Shown in pieces: positions 43,972-50,375 of a DNA stretch of 64,000 nt. The notes under the pieces are model-generated. The model had not been told where the DNA came from and did no database searches. It was given only the letters and a program-made list of their open reading frames with translations. Each line of letters starts with the position of its first letter. Position 1 is the first letter of the stretch. A program made the translations under genes and the position numbers. The DNA is from Bradyrhizobium diversitatis. GTDB lineage: Bacteria; Pseudomonadota; Alphaproteobacteria; Rhizobiales; Xanthobacteraceae. The stretch is from positions 124,001 through 188,000 of the forward strand of contig NZ_JACEGD010000015.1 of NCBI RefSeq assembly GCF_016031635.1, in the 5' to 3' direction.

Positions 43972-44690
43972 TCGAGGCCGCTCTCGGCGAGCTCGCGCAG
44001 CGCGTCCGTATCCAGCACCACGATGGCGCCGTGCTCGAGGCGAACCCAGTTACGTCCGGCCCAGACGCGCAATTGCTTGTTGATGCTCTCGCGCGTCATT
44101 CCCACCATCTCGCTGATTTCCTGCTGCGTGATGGCGAGCGTGCCGCTGCCGGAATCGAGCTTGCGCTCCTCGGTGAGGCCGAGCAGCGCACTCGCGAGCC
44201 GGCCCGGCAGATTCTGGAGGATCACCTGCTCGACCTGCTGGCTGGTCCAGCGCAGACGAGCGCACAGCAGCTCGATGAATTTCATCGCCAGCGCCGGCTG
44301 GCTCTTGACGAAGGGCAGGAAGTCCCGGCGATCGATGACGTAGAGCTCGCAGTTGGTGTTGGCGGTCGCGTCCGCCGACCTGGGAGCGCCGTCGAGCACC
44401 GCGATCTCGCCAAAGATTTCTCCCGGGCCGATCAGATTGAGAATGGCGTTCCGCCCATCGGGCGATGAGGAGGAAATCTTGACTGTCCCCGCGACCACCG
44501 CGAACAGGCTGTTGCCGGGATCGCCCTTGGCGGCGATCGTCGCGCCGCGCTTGACGGTGGTGTGCTTGGCGTAGCGGCAGAGCTGATCGAGCGCTTCCGG
44601 CTCCAGATCCGCGAAGATCGGGTGCTTGCGCAGGACCGATAATTTGCTGCCCGCCGACTGTCGGGGATCGCCGATCTTGTCCTGAGGCAC
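43962..44690 (-). CDS. Crp/Fnr family regulator, cyclic-nucleotide-type
   Basis: A 242-residue regulator starting at GTG (44690) after GGAG. The N-terminal effector domain contains GEIFGEIAVLDGAPRSADATA at about residues 90-110, close to the cNMP phosphate-binding cassette of CRP. The C-terminal helix-turn-helix is ITQQEISEMVGMTRESINKQL. There is no N-terminal cysteine cluster, so it is not an oxygen sensor of FNR type, and the recognition helix (RESINKQL) lacks the FNR ExxSR pattern. It is probably CRP-like. A gap of about 280 bases separates it from a small membrane protein gene on the same strand. Confidence 0.88.
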   Translation of the reverse strand: MPQDKIGDPRQSAGSKLSVLRKHPIFADLEPEALDQLCRYAKHTTVKRGATIAAKGDPGNSLFAVVAGTVKISSSSPDGRNAILNLIGPGEIFGEIAVLDGAPRSADATANTNCELYVIDRRDFLPFVKSQPALAMKFIELLCARLRWTSQQVEQVILQNLPGRLASALLGLTEERKLDSGSGTLAITQQEISEMVGMTRESINKQLRVWAGRNWVRLEHGAIVVLDTDALRELAESGLDDD

Positions 44691-44974
44691 GCCGCGGGGC
44701 TCCTAAGACTACGAGGCACTAGGTTCCTGCGTAGTCAACGTTATCAGGCTTTTCAACCGGAAAGCACGCGCGGGATTCGAGGTAAATGCCACCAAAAGGA
44801 CGTGGTACGGCCAGAATTCACATCCGAAGGATGCATGGATGCGTCTCGGCTGACGCAGAGTTGCAGGCAGCACAGGCTGTGGTTGCGTCGAGCTGCCGCC
44901 GAGGCTCACCGCCGGCCTGGCAAGGGTCGGCGGTCGACACGCCGGAAGCGGACGAAGACCGAGGCGCTTCAGCT

Positions 44975-45103
44975 TCAGCGCTTGGTATCCGGATCGAGCC
45001 GGCCCGCGCTGGTTTGACGGTCTGCCCAAGCCAGAACCGCGGCGAATGCGACGAAGATCGCGACGACGGCGATGGTCACCAGCAATGCGTCAGCAGGCAT
45101 CAT
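44975..45103 (-). CDS. 42-residue single-span membrane protein under an FNR box
   Basis: This short gene has a strong ribosome site (GGGAGGAG) and two adjacent ATG codons at 45103 and 45100. The product is acidic at the start, has one transmembrane helix (ALLVTIAVVAIFVAFAAVLA, about residues 6-25), then WADRQTSAGRLDPDTKR in the tail. An exact TTGATC-GG-GATCAA-type box lies about 58 bases before the start. I recognise no family. Size, topology and regulation suggest a small accessory subunit of a membrane complex, perhaps respiratory, but that is inference. Confidence 0.7.
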   Translation of the reverse strand: MMPADALLVTIAVVAIFVAFAAVLAWADRQTSAGRLDPDTKR

Positions 45104-45154
45104 GCTCCTCCCGGATTGTTTGCAACATTGTTTTGCTGCGCACGGCCGGCGTCA

Positions 45155-45168
45155 TTGATCGGGATCAA
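45155..45168 (-). promoter_or_regulatory. FNR/FixK box before the 42-residue protein
   Basis: TTGATCGGGATCAA is an almost perfect FNR/FixK palindrome (TTGAT-N4-ATCAA). Its centre is about 58 bases upstream of the small gene start, allowing a class II promoter with a short leader. Confidence 0.75.
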
Positions 45169-45195
45169 ATGCCCTGGGGCGTTGTGGACAGGAGG

Positions 45196-45909
45196 TCAGG
45201 CCGCAGCCATGGCCTCGACGCGAGCCGGATCGAGCAGGCTGATGCCGCCGTGGATGATCTCGATCACGCCCTGACGCTCCAGCTTGGTGAAGGTGCGACT
45301 GACTGTTTCGATGGTCAGGCCGAGATAATCCGCGATGTCCTGACGGCTCATCGGAAGCGATACCGTGTCGGAGAGGCCCTTGAGCGTGACCAGCCGCTCG
45401 CGCCAGCCGAGCAGAAAGGTCGCGACCTTCTCGTCGGCCGAGCGTCGGCCGAGCAGGACCATATGGTCGCGAGCCTGGCTCAACTCGCGAATGGCCAGCT
45501 CGTTGATTCGCCTGAGCAGCTGCGGCCGATCCTCGATGAAACGGCTGAAGGACGCCTTTGCGAATTGGCACACGGTCACCGCACCGATCGCATCGGCCGA
45601 GAAGTTGTGCCGGCCGGACAGATTCATCCCCAGGAAGTCACCGGGCAAGGCAAAGCCGACGATCTGCCGCCGGCCGTCGGGCAGCAGCTTGTACAGCCGC
45701 ATGACGCCTTCGAGAACGTTGTAGAATGAGGTCGTGATCTCCTCCTCGGAGAACACGGTCTCGCCCGAGCCAAAATGGACACGGCGGCCGAGATGCTCGA
45801 ATTCCCTGAGCTCGGCCGCATCCAGCGACGAACAAACCGCAGCCCCGCGCACGGCGCAATCGTCGCAGAAATGTCCGTTCGGCTCAATCGTGACCACGGA
45901 AGGCTTCAT
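45196..45909 (-). CDS. FNR-type oxygen-responsive regulator (FnrN/AadR-like)
   Basis: A 237-residue Crp/Fnr protein with Cys15, Cys18, Cys26 and Cys114, the pattern CxxC-x7-C plus a later Cys that holds the oxygen-labile [4Fe-4S] cluster in FnrN, FixK1 and AadR. The recognition helix contains ETVSRTF, matching the ExxSR that reads TTGA half-sites. An ATG at 45909 follows AGGAG. It should bind TTGA-N6-TCAA boxes when oxygen is low, and eight such boxes occur in the next 15 kb. One box lies in its own divergent gap with the cytochrome c gene, so autoregulation is possible. Confidence 0.93.
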   Translation of the reverse strand: MKPSVVTIEPNGHFCDDCAVRGAAVCSSLDAAELREFEHLGRRVHFGSGETVFSEEEITTSFYNVLEGVMRLYKLLPDGRRQIVGFALPGDFLGMNLSGRHNFSADAIGAVTVCQFAKASFSRFIEDRPQLLRRINELAIRELSQARDHMVLLGRRSADEKVATFLLGWRERLVTLKGLSDTVSLPMSRQDIADYLGLTIETVSRTFTKLERQGVIEIIHGGISLLDPARVEAMAAA

Positions 45910-45992
45910 CCACCGCTCCTCGCGCCGGCTGTCCCCGACACCAGACCGAGTCCACCGCGCGGCTGCATTTTACTGCATCGCGCCACAGCCGA

Positions 45993-46006
45993 TTGACTCA
46001 GATCAA
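45993..46006 (+). promoter_or_regulatory. FNR/FixK box before the cytochrome c gene
   Basis: TTGACTCAGATCAA matches TTGA-N6-TCAA. The centre is about 63 bases before the cytochrome c start and 90 bases from the regulator start on the other strand. Confidence 0.7.
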
Positions 46007-46062
46007 ATTTGAGTGGCATCCCCGTCTTATTCTGCGCCCACGGTTCGACGGGATCACCTTCC

Positions 46063-46380
46063 ATGCTGCAAAGCGCGCTGCGTCACGGCCTGATTGGGCT
46101 GCTTCTGGTTACGCCTGCGCTGGCGGCCCCGACCGCCGAACAGCGCGGCAAGGCCTTTGCTCGGGCCAATTGCGCCCGCTGTCACGCCATCGACCGCGTC
46201 TCCAAGAGCCCGGTCGAGATCGCGCCTCCGTTGCGCACCCTGCATCGCCGTTATCCGATCGACAGCCTTGGCGAGGCGCTGGCCGAGGGCATCTACACTG
46301 GTCATGCCGACATGCCGGTCTTCGAGCTCAATCCGGACCAGATCCACGATCTCCTATCCTACCTGAAGACGCTGGAATAG
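46063..46380 (+). CDS. Small periplasmic c-type cytochrome
   Basis: A 105-residue protein with signal peptide MLQSALRHGLIGLLLVTPALA. The mature part has one heme site, CARCH, near residues 37-41, and a later methionine in GHADMPVFEL that can be the sixth ligand. DQIHDLLSYLKTLE is the usual C-terminal helix of class I cytochromes. It likely carries electrons in the periplasm. The FNR box upstream fits expression at low oxygen. The start at 46063 is chosen for the signal peptide. The mlaD-like gene is convergent, six bases away. Confidence 0.88.
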   Translation: MLQSALRHGLIGLLLVTPALAAPTAEQRGKAFARANCARCHAIDRVSKSPVEIAPPLRTLHRRYPIDSLGEALAEGIYTGHADMPVFELNPDQIHDLLSYLKTLE

Positions 46381-46386
46381 TCGGCC

Positions 46387-47490
46387 TCACACCGCCTGCA
46401 CGGTCCAACCGATCAGCTCCTTTACGATGCGCGCGAAGGCCGCATCGAAGGCGGCGACGGCCGCGGCCGGCTCGACCTTGTCGAGCTTCTCGCTGGTCTC
46501 AATGAGGCGCGAGGCGATCACCTTGCCGTTCTTGTCGACGATCCGCGCCGACAGTCCGATCTCGGCCCGTGCCTCACCCTCCGTGGCGATCCGGAAGCGC
46601 CGGATATCGATCAGGAGCTGGTAATCCGCCTGCCCGAGGTCCGACGTGCGCAGCGGGGCGTGGGCGATGTCGTAGTTCTCGAAGCTGTCGATCAGGCGCG
46701 CCTGCACCAGTTTCGGAATGCTGTCGGCCCAGAGGAAATCCCCAAAGCCCGGCCTGTCCCCGGCGGGCGCGAAAAGCATCCGCTGGGTCTGCAGCATTGC
46801 GACCGCCGTCGGCTCGGGAATCGCCAGTGAAGCGGCCAGCGTCTTGCCGGCCGGGCCGAGGTTCTGCGGCGTGCGCAGGTCGTAGGTGACCTTCTGCGCG
46901 GGCGTGCCGCCGCCGGTCATCTTCTCGAGGCCCGCCAGAATCCCGTCGATCTTGCCGGTGTTGCGGGCGAGCCCGTCGGAGAAGGTCTTGAAATTCGCAA
47001 TGGTGTCCTTCAGCGGGCCGGAATTGTCCTGCAGCACCGTGTCGACCCGCCGCAGCGCGTCGCGCGCCGCCTGCGTCATGCTCTGGCCGGCGCCGGCCTC
47101 CGCGATCAGGGTCAAGGGTTCGCCGGATTTGGCGACGATGACGCCGCCCTCCAGCGTCACCACCGGCACACCGGTGAGGCCCTGGAATTCGAGACCAACC
47201 CTGGTGTCGGAGCGGACCGGCGTCGCGGTGGCAACCGAGATCGTCGCATTGACAAAGCGCGGGTTGTCCGGCGCGAGCCCGAGCTGGGTCACCTCTCCGA
47301 CGCGAATGCCGTTGAACAGCACGCCGGCGCCGACCAGAAGGCCGGGCACCGGTCCCTGGAATTGCACGTGGTAGTTCGTGCGCGGCCCGATGCCGCCGGT
47401 GTTGTTCAGCCAATAGACGAAGCCGAACACCGCGAGGATCGCGGCCAGCACGAAACTGCCGATCAGCACGTAGGGAGCGCGGGTTTCCAT
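46387..47490 (-). CDS. mlaD: MlaD-like MCE protein fused to an ABC-transport auxiliary domain
   Basis: A 367-residue protein. An N-terminal anchor helix (VLIGSFVLAAILAVFGFVYW) leads to a single MCE domain at about 40-115 (VQFQGPVPGLLVGAGVLFNG, GVPVVTLEGG), as in MlaD. A helical linker follows, and residues from about 200 resemble the ABC_trans_aux/PqiC lipoprotein domain (YDLRTPQNLG, LLIDIRRFRI, AARFARIVKEL-like). The periplasmic shuttle and auxiliary parts, usually separate, are thus one chain. It lies three bases after the ATPase gene and would hand lipids between membranes. Confidence 0.82.
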   Translation of the reverse strand: METRAPYVLIGSFVLAAILAVFGFVYWLNNTGGIGPRTNYHVQFQGPVPGLLVGAGVLFNGIRVGEVTQLGLAPDNPRFVNATISVATATPVRSDTRVGLEFQGLTGVPVVTLEGGVIVAKSGEPLTLIAEAGAGQSMTQAARDALRRVDTVLQDNSGPLKDTIANFKTFSDGLARNTGKIDGILAGLEKMTGGGTPAQKVTYDLRTPQNLGPAGKTLAASLAIPEPTAVAMLQTQRMLFAPAGDRPGFGDFLWADSIPKLVQARLIDSFENYDIAHAPLRTSDLGQADYQLLIDIRRFRIATEGEARAEIGLSARIVDKNGKVIASRLIETSEKLDKVEPAAAVAAFDAAFARIVKELIGWTVQAV

Positions 47491-47493
47491 CTC

Positions 47494-48267
47494 TCATCTC
47501 ATCTCGTGTTGCAGCATCTGCGAGCGCTTGCCGTGGAAATAGGCGCGCACCCAGGGATGCTCGGATTGCAGCAATTCGCGCATCGGGCCGATCGCCACGA
47601 TCTTGCCGTCGGCGAGCGCGGCGACGCGGTCACAGACCGTGGTCAGGCTCGCGAGGTCATGGGTCACCATGAACACAGTGAGCTCCAGCGTCCTTTGCAG
47701 CGTCTTGATCAGCACGTCGAAATCGCCGGCGGCGATCGGATCGAGACCCGAGGTCGGCTCGTCCAGGAACAGGATCGGCGGATCGAGTGCGAGCGCGCGC
47801 GCCAGCGCCACGCGCTTGGTCATGCCGCCGGACAGCTCCGCCGGATATTTGTCGGCATCCTCGGCGCGCAGGCCGACCATTTCGAGCTTGGCGATCGCGA
47901 TCTCGTCCATCAGCTCCTGCGACAGGACGAGATTCTCACGGAGCGGAAACTGGACGTTCTGGCGCACCGTCAGCGAGGAGAACAGTGCACCCTGCTGGAA
48001 TAGGATGCCCCACGCCATCGCTGCGCCTCGACCGTCGCCGCCGGCGGACTGCCCCATGACCTCGATGGTCCCGCCGCGACGCGGGATGAGGCCGATGATG
48101 GTGCGCATCAGCACCGACTTGCCGCCGCCGGACGCCCCCACGAGCCCAAGGATCTCGCCCCGGCGAACGTCGAGCGACAGATGGTCGAGCACGGTCTGAC
48201 GACCGAAGCCGACCACGAGGTCACGGACACGAATCGCGAACTCGTCTTGCGGTCCGTCCATCGTCAC
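47494..48267 (-). CDS. mlaF: Lipid-transport ABC ATPase (MlaF-like)
   Basis: A 257-residue ABC ATPase with Walker A VGASGGGKSVLM at about 43-54, the Q-loop GILFQQGALFSSLTV, signature LSGGMTKRVALARAL, Walker B ILFLDEPTSGLDP and switch His in VTHDLAS. LSGGM rather than LSGGQ is the form found in MlaF. It starts with GTG in a GTGA overlap with the permease gene stop (an in-frame ATG follows two codons later). With MlaE and MlaD it should move phospholipids for outer-membrane asymmetry. Confidence 0.9.
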   Translation of the reverse strand: MTMDGPQDEFAIRVRDLVVGFGRQTVLDHLSLDVRRGEILGLVGASGGGKSVLMRTIIGLIPRRGGTIEVMGQSAGGDGRGAAMAWGILFQQGALFSSLTVRQNVQFPLRENLVLSQELMDEIAIAKLEMVGLRAEDADKYPAELSGGMTKRVALARALALDPPILFLDEPTSGLDPIAAGDFDVLIKTLQRTLELTVFMVTHDLASLTTVCDRVAALADGKIVAIGPMRELLQSEHPWVRAYFHGKRSQMLQHEMR

Positions 48268-49400
48268 ATTCCGATCGAGGCAAAGAAGACAGCGAACAGG
48301 CCGTCGAGCACGATGACGAGGAAGATCGACTTCACGACCGACGTCGTGGTCTGCCGCCCCAGCGACTCGGCGCTGCCCTTGACGCGTAATCCCTCGCTAC
48401 AGGCCACGATCCCGATCACCAGCGCCATGAATGGCGCCTTCAGGATGCCCACCTCGAAGTGGGTGACCGAGATGGCCTCATGCAACCGAGCGATGTAGAT
48501 CGCCGGTCCCATGTCGCCATAGAACTGGGCAACAAGGCCGCCGCCATAGAGCGCGGCAATGGATCCGATGAAGGTGAGGATCGGCAGGGCAATGACCAGG
48601 GCCGCGACGCGCGGCAGGATCAGGACGTCGACGGGATCGAGCCCCATGGTTGAGAGCGCGTCGATCTCCTCGCGCATCTTCATCGAGCCGAGCTCGGCGG
48701 TGTAGGCGCTTCCCGACCGGCCCGCGACCATGATGGCGACGATCAGCACGCCAAGCTCACGCAGCACCAGGATGCCGACCATGTCGACCGTATACGACTC
48801 CGCGCCGAATCTGCGGAAGTGGAAAAAGCCCTGCTGCGCGATAATGGCGCCGATCAGGAAGGTGATCAGCGCGACGATGGGGATTGCCTGCCACCCGATT
48901 CGGTAGAGCTGATAGACCAGCGACGTCAGCCGCAGCGAACGCGGCCGGCGCAGCACGCCGATCACGGCCATGAACAATGCGCCGAGCATCTGGAGGAAGA
49001 TCGTGATGTCTTCCCGCGACCCGACCGTGGATTTGCCGAGATCGCCCAGCCTCGCCAGGACCGGATTGGGCGCAGGCGCCGGGGCCGGCGTGTGGCGGTT
49101 GACCTGGCGCACCTCGTCCATCAGCCCGCTGAAATGGTCGGCGACGCCGACGAATTCGGCCGATCTGCCTGACGATGCGGCCCTGCGCGACAGCTTTTCA
49201 AGGACCCAGGCGCCGAGCGTGTCGAGCGCGCTGATGCCCGACATGTCCAGGGTTACGACGCGCGACCGGTCGACGTCGCCTCCAACCGACCGGGACAAAG
49301 TTTCGAGCGTCATCACATTGGCGGCAGTCCAGGGCCCTTCAGGGCGCAATTTCAGCTCGTCGCCGGACGGCGTCGCGAGCAGCAGCGGTTCGTGGTTCAC
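48264..49400 (-). CDS. mlaE: Lipid-transport ABC permease with STAS domain (MlaE-like)
   Basis: A 378-residue protein. Residues 1-110 resemble a STAS domain (VVTLDMSGISALDTLGAWVL), here fused rather than encoded as a separate MlaB. The MlaE permease follows with AIPIVALITFLIGAIIAQQG, GILVLRELGVLIVAIMVAGRSGSAYTAELG split over the coupling region, and MGLDPVDVLILPRV. It starts at GTG (49400) after GAGGTGG. Two FNR-like boxes lie upstream, the nearer centred about 76 bases away, so the whole mlaEFD run may respond to low oxygen. Confidence 0.9.
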   Translation of the reverse strand: MNHEPLLLATPSGDELKLRPEGPWTAANVMTLETLSRSVGGDVDRSRVVTLDMSGISALDTLGAWVLEKLSRRAASSGRSAEFVGVADHFSGLMDEVRQVNRHTPAPAPAPNPVLARLGDLGKSTVGSREDITIFLQMLGALFMAVIGVLRRPRSLRLTSLVYQLYRIGWQAIPIVALITFLIGAIIAQQGFFHFRRFGAESYTVDMVGILVLRELGVLIVAIMVAGRSGSAYTAELGSMKMREEIDALSTMGLDPVDVLILPRVAALVIALPILTFIGSIAALYGGGLVAQFYGDMGPAIYIARLHEAISVTHFEVGILKAPFMALVIGIVACSEGLRVKGSAESLGRQTTTSVVKSIFLVIVLDGLFAVFFASIGM

Positions 49401-49469
49401 GCTTCCACCTCATCGGGACAATCGGTCCCCATTCAGCCGGCATTTCTAGGCTAGCATGTGGCGGCCGGT

Positions 49470-49483
49470 TTGACCTGTCTCAA
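49470..49483 (-). promoter_or_regulatory. FNR/FixK-like box, mlaE side
   Basis: TTGACCTGTCTCAA fits TTGA-N6-TCAA. Its centre is about 76 bases before the mlaE start, the plausible direction for this copy of the pair. Confidence 0.5.
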
Positions 49484-49504
49484 GACCCGAACACGCCCTG
49501 CCCC

Positions 49505-49518
49505 TTGACGCAAATCAA
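49505..49518 (+). promoter_or_regulatory. FNR/FixK-like box, DUF883 side
   Basis: TTGACGCAAATCAA fits TTGA-N6-TCAA and is centred about 63 bases before the start of the DUF883-like gene, a distance that allows a class II promoter. Confidence 0.65.
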
Positions 49519-49574
49519 GCGCGGTCGCACGGTGGGTCTTAGACTTGCCTCGATTTAACGAGGATACCAGATCC

Positions 49575-49850
49575 ATGTTCGACAGTAACAGGATGGGCGA
49601 AGAACTGCGGGCGCTGAAGGTCGACGTCACACGTCTGCTGAGCACCGCCGGCGAGGAGTTGTTCGAGAGCTCGAAAGACCGCGCCGACGCACTCGCCGAT
49701 CAGATCAGGGCCGCGCTCACCGAACTCGGCGAGACCGTCGAACAAGAGCAGGAGCAGCTTCAGGGCCTCGTTGCGGAGCGTCCGATCACATCGCTCGCCT
49801 CCGCCTTCGCGCTGGGCGTGGTTGTCGGCTTCATGTTCAGGAGACACTAG
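49575..49850 (+). CDS. ElaB/YqjD/DUF883-like membrane-anchored protein
   Basis: A 91-residue protein. A long amphipathic helix, charged and coiled-coil-like (about 1-70), is followed by a C-terminal membrane helix, SLASAFALGVVVGFMF, ending in RRH. This is the YqjD/ElaB layout, whose members bind ribosomes at the inner membrane in stationary phase. The start at 49575 removes a poor leader, and GAGGA lies upstream. The next gene begins directly at its stop, so the two are coupled as in yqjD-yqjE. Confidence 0.8.
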   Translation: MFDSNRMGEELRALKVDVTRLLSTAGEELFESSKDRADALADQIRAALTELGETVEQEQEQLQGLVAERPITSLASAFALGVVVGFMFRRH

Positions 49851-50339
49851 GTGAATACCGAGAACGTCGTCAAACATCTGCGCGTGCTGTGGCGTACCGA
49901 CAGGATCATCGCGGACATCAGGCTGCGCCATCTGCTGATCGGCCTCGGCCTGCGCGCCTTCGCGGCGCTGATCGCCGCGTTCGGGCTCCTGATGCTGGAA
50001 TTGTCCGCCTATTTCGCGCTGGTGCAGATCTGGAGCGCAATTGCCGCAGCTGCGATCCTCGGCGCCGTCAATTTTGTCATCGCGGCCGTTCTCTTCGTGA
50101 TCGCCGGCCGCGCTCCGTCGGGACGTGACATCGAGCTCGCCAACGAAATTCACGGCGCCTCGATCGAAGCCCTCCAGCTCGAGGCGCGCGCGCTCCAGGC
50201 CCAGGTGTCGGGCGCGGTGCATCATCCGCTCAGCACGATCGTGCCGGTGCTGCTGCCGCTGATCGCAATCATCATCAAGAACCTGCGGACGCCGGCCAAG
50301 GCGTCCGCCGATGCGACATCGGCCGAAGCGCGCTCCTGA
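49851..50339 (+). CDS. YqjE/holin-superfamily-like membrane protein
   Basis: A 162-residue protein starting at GTG immediately after the preceding stop. Two hydrophobic helices lie at about 30-55 and 58-85 (LRAFAALIAAFGLLMLELSA, AAAAILGAVNFVIAAVLFVI), with a third near 128-145 (IVPVLLPLIAIII). An amphipathic middle helix connects them. The arrangement and partner match the YqjE/phage-holin III superfamily proteins found with YqjD. Function is unknown; an FNR box ahead of the pair suggests induction at low oxygen. Confidence 0.7.
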   Translation: MNTENVVKHLRVLWRTDRIIADIRLRHLLIGLGLRAFAALIAAFGLLMLELSAYFALVQIWSAIAAAAILGAVNFVIAAVLFVIAGRAPSGRDIELANEIHGASIEALQLEARALQAQVSGAVHHPLSTIVPVLLPLIAIIIKNLRTPAKASADATSAEARS

Positions 50340-50375
50340 AGCCCGCACCTTGCGCTGACGCGCTCCAGCGCACGC

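Noticed and set aside
44709..45029. 106-codon leftward frame overlapping the 42-residue gene
   Set aside because: No ribosome site and basic, Pro-rich low-information product; the 42-residue frame has the clear start signals.
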